From: Byssochlamys sp. IMV 00236
Taxonomy: Eukaryota > Ascomycota > Eurotiomycetes > Eurotiales > Thermoascaceae
DNA length: 64,000 nucleotides
Reading direction: 5' to 3'
Assembly (NCBI GenBank): GCA_001931875.2
Contig: MSJH02000813.1
Location: 238,363-302,362, forward strand
Shown here in pieces: positions 58,907 through 64,000 of this stretch. Position numbers and translations under genes: made by a program. Positions within the stretch are counted from its first letter, which is position 1. The number at the start of each line of letters is the position of its first letter. Below the pieces are notes generated by a model, which worked only from the letters and a program-made list of their open reading frames with translations, was not told where the DNA came from and made no database searches.

Positions 58907-60121
58907 AATTCTTTCAACTTTCCACCTCCTTTAACCACAGTGCATCTGCCTCATTACAACCTGACCCCACCTGTGGCCACTGAGTACACATATGGGATGA
59001 TTTGAATTCTAAACTTTATAGTTTTCAAACGGATCTGCTGAAACCATCCTGATTGTCGAAAGTGCTTGACTGGTTACACTCTTTTTGGGGGGGCTGGCTG
59101 GATTATGAGGTGAGACACACCTCTCAAGATTCAACCTCTGACAACCTCGTGTCCCAGTTCCCTAAAGGGGATCTTCGTCAGATATATCTAAGAAGGCATC
59201 TGTCGCTACCCCCTCGATTAGCCATATTCTTGCTGTAGCTGACACCTATCCTAGACCTCGCAACCACAGGATACCAATGATTTTCTCGTCCCAAAGGCTG
59301 AAGAATCCATCACCTTCATCCAAGACAGTCCACAGATGGGAGTAACGACTGCGGTTGCCTTTAACAACGATCACTATCCATAACGTGAAAAGGCCTCAAG
59401 CAGCTATTCAGGTATGTCATTCTCGCAGCCGCAAATCCACATACGATAGTTCGTATAGCGAAGTCTTTGAGAAGACAGCCTTCGTCACTGATACCAATAG
59501 CGGCAAAACCTGCTCCAGTCTTTCAAGGCACTCTTCTATCAGGGAGGTATCAAGGGCGATAGCTCTGTCTGGTGAAGAGGGGCAGGGAGTAGCCACCCGG
59601 GTGAGCCATTTTCACACCCATTTTTCTAATTCACTTCTTCACTCTTTCAATTCAACAAACACTTCAGTGCAAAGAATTCTCTTTTTTCTGCCAGTCCTCC
59701 CTGTCTTCCCCTGCTTAAATCCCTCACTTCTCACTTCTTCGCCTCGCGTCTTCTCGTCTTTGTTACATCTCTTCTCGTCTCTCTTTGTCATCTCTCCCTG
59801 TCGTCTCCCCTTAGAAACGCTCATCTTTCATCTTCCATCTCTCATCTTCCATCTCTCATCTTCCATCTCTCATCTTCCATCTCTCATCTTCCATCTCTCA
59901 TCTTCCATCTCTCATCTTCCATCTCTCATCTTTCATCTGCCTGCTCTCAGCTCTCAGCTCTCAGCTCTCTGCTCTCTGCTCTCTGCTCTCTGCTCTCTGC
60001 TCTCTGCTCTCTGCTCTCTGCTCTCTGCTCTCATCTTTCATCTTTCATCTTTCATCTTTCATCTTTCATCTTTCATCTCCGGTTTTCCATTCGCGAACTA
60101 TCCGGTAATTTATCCTACATC
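58907..60121. other. divergent intergenic with phased heptad array
   Basis: 1.2 kb between the GIY-YIG-like gene and the helicase. It holds the 259-bp heptanucleotide array at 59822-60080. An apparent 260-codon open frame crosses the array (59355-60137), but it reads low-complexity repeats only and is not called. Confidence 0.6.
59822..60080 (+). repeat. 37 phased 7-bp units (CATCTNN / CTGCTCT family)
   Basis: Exactly 37 heptads in unbroken phase. In order: CATCTTT once, the pair CATCTTC-CATCTCT seven times, CATCTTT, CATCTGC, CTGCTCT once, CAGCTCT three times, CTGCTCT nine times, CATCTTT six times and CATCTCC. It ends 41 bp before the helicase start codon. The whole array is pyrimidine-rich on the coding strand. 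It would be part of the helicase promoter or leader. Confidence 0.95.
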
Positions 60122-63100
60122 ATGGCTTATCCGGTGAGCAAGAGTCTTTTCCATATCCACCATGGATCAAAACTAAATAGACCACGAACAGATTGGAACT
60201 TCTGAATGGGATATAGAAATCCCAAGCGAGACTCCCCAAACTGAGGCTCCCCAGACCGAGACTGCACCTGAAACTGTCGAGACAGGAACCATGCAAATGG
60301 TAGGTTCCCATGCAGAAATTGTTAACGAGATAGGTCTATCGTGCTTACACGTCGAACAGGATACCGCAGAGTTAGTCCAAGATCCAGTCATTGAACAAAA
60401 TGGCCCCGTGAGTTTCCAAACACACATGCTCCACAGATCTGCCACTGACAACTTACAGCGTCTTGATGGAACTGAGGACGAGGAGATGCTCCGCGATCTC
60501 GGAAATAGGAAGTCGGAAGAGCGCATCCTGTTTGATGGTCCGATGCCGCGTTCTGTCCAGTTCGTGAGAGAAGACGGCTCCTTGATCCCAGAGACACCAT
60601 TCATCAAGGACAAAGGAAGCGACGTTCGGATATCGGTGGTCGGTCGTCCTGTGGCTGCGAAGATACGATTCAAGGTCTTCGTCAGGAACGTCAAGGACAT
60701 AAGCAAAGGTTTGATGCACTCCATCAACCTTATGCACACCGCATACCTCGAGTTCGATCTGCACCCACCTGCTCGTTCGAGCATGATGGGCCCTCATCGA
60801 TCCGAGGTCTCCGAATTCGAGTGGGAGGACAAGACATCTGCCGCGCCGGGCGCTGAAGGGACAGAAACGACCGAGCAGTCAAACTACATCGACATCAAGT
60901 TCAAGACGAACGGCGGCGTTTCGTGTGGCCTACGCCACACTAACGAGCAGTTCGATGTCGAGACGGTGGACCTTCTTCGCCACATGAACAGCTTCACGTA
61001 TGACACGTCTACTGAAGCACGGATTCTTCGTGTGCGCATGTATGTCGACGCCGAGGACGTGGCTGGCGACAGATTGAAGGGTATGCGCGATGCCCTTCGA
61101 TCCATCAGCCGCCAACGACCTCTACAGCGAGCGTTCTTCCCGTACTGCGCGAGGTCCGATCTGATCCGATGTATATACGGACAGTTCGCATCTCGCCAGG
61201 ACGTCTTCCAGAGGTGGAACCCTGTCGCGTTCCCAGCAAGCGACTTCTTCCATAACCTTGACGACGGTCATGTTAGGCTCGCGTACGGCGCGGTGCTGGA
61301 GGACAGAGTGCAAAAGCTTCACCTGAACCGACTTTCGAAGAAACAATCGAAGATCGGTTTTGTCTCGTATTCTGGGAAGTCTGTCATTGCTGTGGTCAAG
61401 ATCGACAAGGCAGGGCTCAATGAGAAGTTTGTCCCTGAGATCATGCGCGGCTCTGATGTGGTGGTGCCCGACAACACGCCAGTGACTGTGACCTTCTGTC
61501 CCAAAGAAGGTTTCAACCACAAGACCGTAGCCGGCATTGTCATCCCCGACTATGCGTCAATCAAGCAGGGCGATATTTATATCGCAATACACGGCACATC
61601 AATCTTCAAGAAGGCAAGGGGTCTGCTCACATCTCCTGGAGATCGACTCCGTTGGTGTACTGGAAATGTAGAGTTCTCTGACAATAACGCTCCGATCAAG
61701 AGACAGGTAAACTGTCTCGAGCTCCTTCACAATACTGCTTCTCACCTCTGGACCTCTGTCTTCCTGAACCAGGAGTTGAGCGGCATGGAGATCATTGACC
61801 CTTTCGCTGAACTTGACGAAGTCACTGTCAAGGCAGCATTCGACGCGGTTCTGCATCTGAAGAACTGGACTGACCAGCAATTGGCTGTGTTCAAGATGAT
61901 CAGGCAACTGAGAGGTGGTGTAGGACTCATCGAAGGATACCCCGGGTGCGGAAAAACCACTGTTCTTGCAGCACTTGCCCTTCTGTGCCACAAGGCTGGA
62001 CTGCATATACTCATCGTCACACCCTCAAATGCTACTGTCGACGCATTCACTTCCGAACTGCTGTCGATGGCGCCCGAAATTGACTACGTTTGTGTCCGGC
62101 AGGCAACAATTGAACGGACGTCCATGTTTGGGAAGAAAGTCGACGATGAAGACGATGAGCTGTCGGTGGAGGACTTTGAAACTTCGATTGTCAATCTGTT
62201 AGGGATTCTGAAAAACTCCCAGTACCAGAAAGCACAGGGCGATCTGAGGTATTCAGTCTTTTCTCATGTCGACCGCCACGCCAGGAAGCAACTCGCTGCT
62301 GGAGAAAGGCTCCTTGTACGTATCAGACAGGAGGAAGATGAGGAATTGGAAGAGGACCCTGCCCTCGGTTCTGATCACAACGACGAGGATGAGTCCGCTG
62401 AGAAGGATACACGTGAGGTGATTGAAGCGTACTCCGTGTTCCGTGACTGGATTGATTGCCCTCCTGAAAAACCTGAATCTCCGAGCAATTCCGAGCGAAT
62501 CCAGAAGTTGGACTTATGGAAGGAACAGCGATCACGTTTCCGCAAAGCCTATGAAGCTATCGTGAACGAAATCGTCAAGAATACCCGCATCGTCGCTTGC
62601 ACGGACAACCTGGCTGGTTCACCGCGAATTCGGAAGCACTTCGGTACAGACACCAAAGGTATCGTCGTCATCAGCGACGAAGATAGCCAGGCAGTTAAGC
62701 CAAACACGTGGATTCCTATAGTGTCACTCAATCAGGCAAAGTTCGTCAAGGCCTCAATCCGCGGTGGAGACCGCCATCAGCTTCCGCCTCTCGTCGTCTC
62801 AGACTTCCAAAGTCCAGGTATAAATGAGTTCTCTCATCAATTAACCCGCTCTTTGTATGATCGTCTGCTGCGGACCGGCTTTCCGTCTTGCATTATCGGA
62901 AAGCAGCATAGGATGAGACCCGAGATCTCCCGATTCCCACGCGAGTTCACATACTCGGGAATGTTGGAGGATAATCCATCGGTGCATGATCTCACGATCA
63001 ATCCCATCTTTGAGCAGAACCTGCGAGGTTGGATTAACGCCCGTGCGGGCTGCCAGATAGCTTTTGCTAATGACAACATGTCGCTCATCGCTCTCAACGT

Positions 63101-63899
63101 TGAGAACGGAGTATGTCGAATAGAAGAAGCTAGCAACTCCAGGTACAATGGCCACAATTGTGAGGTCGTTGTAGATTTCATCCGGCACCTGATGGCTGCT
63201 AAGTTTGACTTTACTACATACTCAGTCACCATACTCACCCCTTACGCCGAGCAGCGGTCTAGGTACATCAAGGCCCTAATAGAGCTCGCTGCAACAAAGG
63301 GAGTTCAGTGGAAGCACATGGTGAAAGTTGCCACCGTTAATTCAATGCAGGGGCATCAATCGGATTGTGTTATCTTCGACTGGGTTGTTTCCCAGGCTGT
63401 CAGACCTAGCGATCTCGGGTTTACTGTTGATAATAATAGGTGCAATGTTGGCATCACCAGAGCGCGATCTTGTCTTATCAATGTGGGAAACGTGGGAATG
63501 CTGAGTGGTAATTATGCTTCCAAGCAGCAAGCCAATTCTAAGCAAAAGGGTAATGTGAAGCCGCCGCCGGAGGTTCTGGAGTTCTGGCGCTACCTGGCTA
63601 AGAAGGATGTTTGCTACACTCTTCAGTCGGTATATGTAGAGCCGGCTACCTCGGACGAGTACACCCAGGCCGAAACACACGAAGCAGCGAACGCTGAGCG
63701 TCAAGATGAGCAAGTTCAGGATCTTGGCCAGCCGTGGAAACCTTCCGATGGTATCTCTGGAGCAGAGACAGAGGCGGACCAGATGGATGTTAAACTCCAA
63801 GATGAGCAAGCTCAGGATCTTGGCCAGCCTCAGGAAGCGTCTGATGGTATCTCTGGAGCGGACACACAGGCGGACCAGAGGGACGCCGATGTCTATTGA
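60122..63899 (+). CDS. large UPF1/NAM7-type SF1 helicase
   Basis: 1222 residues from three exons: 60122-60133, 60192-60407 and 60459-63899. The 58-nt first intron (GTGAGC..CAG, branch ACTAAAT) joins MAYP to IGTSEWDIE and removes an in-frame stop. The second intron is 51 nt. Residues about 77-540 are an uncharacterised N-terminal half. The helicase core follows: Walker A GYPGCGKTT (about 567-575), Walker B-like SDEDSQ (about 815) where related enzymes have DEA-Q, motif III GGDRHQLPP (about 846-854), motif IV QHRMRPEI (about 892), then LTPYAEQ, VNSMQGHQSD and motif VI VGITRARS. The last 65 residues hold two 32-residue repeats. UPF1/NAM7-like enzymes unwind RNA or DNA 5'-3'. The role of this lineage-specific member is unknown. 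Confidence 0.82.
63702..63893 (+). repeat. two tandem 96-bp units in helicase C-terminus
   Basis: Two copies with a period of 96 bp (63702-63797 and 63798-63893) encode 32-residue units, each containing the blocks QDLGQP and SDGISGA. They differ by scattered substitutions but no frameshift, so the repeat is under coding constraint or young. Confidence 0.9.
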
Positions 63900-64000
63900 A
63901 GCGGATCAAGGTCGGGCCGAACAGACCAAGGCGAACTTGCTGCTGAGTTTTCTCTATCGATCTTTTGAAACAACCGTCATGGGGTGAAGAAGGAGGGAAA

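Noticed and set aside
59355..60137. 260-codon open frame across the heptad array
   Set aside because: Most of it is translated repeat; seven-base units stay open in three frames, and there is no start context or family feature.
60162..60176. Apparent premature stop (MDQN then TAA) at the helicase start, looking like a broken gene
   Set aside because: A 58-nt intron from 60134 to 60191 with donor GTGAGC, branch ACTAAAT and acceptor CAG restores an open frame from the ATG at 60122, so no mutation is needed.

Overview
The window is nuclear DNA of a filamentous ascomycete, most likely a Eurotiomycete close to Aspergillus or Penicillium. The reasons are many short introns (about 50-75 nt) with GT..AG borders and CTAAY-like branch sites, a TeaR-type cell-end protein, a pectin-degrading pair of the Aspergillus kind, and two-C2H2 plus Zn2Cys6 transcription factors. 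I rebuilt exon structures by hand, so several genes differ from what single open frames show. The glutaredoxin, the SDHC-like subunit, the GIY-YIG-like gene and the zinc-finger factor only become complete after splicing.

Left part (1-12 kb): the 5' half of the ribosomal protein uL13 gene, a metallophosphoesterase, a gene-poor stretch of about 4 kb, a J-domain protein and, after another gene-poor stretch, a lysine-rich histone-H1-like protein. Middle-left (12-19 kb): a catabolic serine/threonine dehydratase, then a divergent pectin module made of a secreted GH28 exo-galacturonase-type enzyme and a secreted GH78 alpha-L-rhamnosidase. The promoter they share carries one match to the GaaR consensus and two CreA-type sites. 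Then (19-27 kb) come an RBR-type ubiquitin ligase with an N-terminal acylation signature, an AIM18-like mitochondrial chalcone-isomerase-fold protein, a dithiol glutaredoxin and TeaR with a CaaX end.

Centre (30-51 kb) is a housekeeping block: a membrane-anchored ubiquitin-like/BAG co-chaperone, an LMBR1-family membrane protein, Mediator subunit 15, an SLC35F6-like transporter, a sterol O-acyltransferase and AP-1 gamma-adaptin. The acyltransferase and the adaptin are divergent.

Right part (51-64 kb) looks more accessory: a RING-finger protein, a divergent SDHC paralogue, a convergent zinc-finger transcription factor, an orphan last exon of EF-1alpha, a GIY-YIG-nuclease-like gene, and a large UPF1/NAM7-type SF1 helicase. 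The helicase starts just downstream of a perfectly phased array of 37 seven-base units. The GIY-YIG-like gene and the helicase are divergent neighbours; whether they act together is only a hypothesis. I found no tRNA or rRNA gene, no CRISPR array and no intact transposon.
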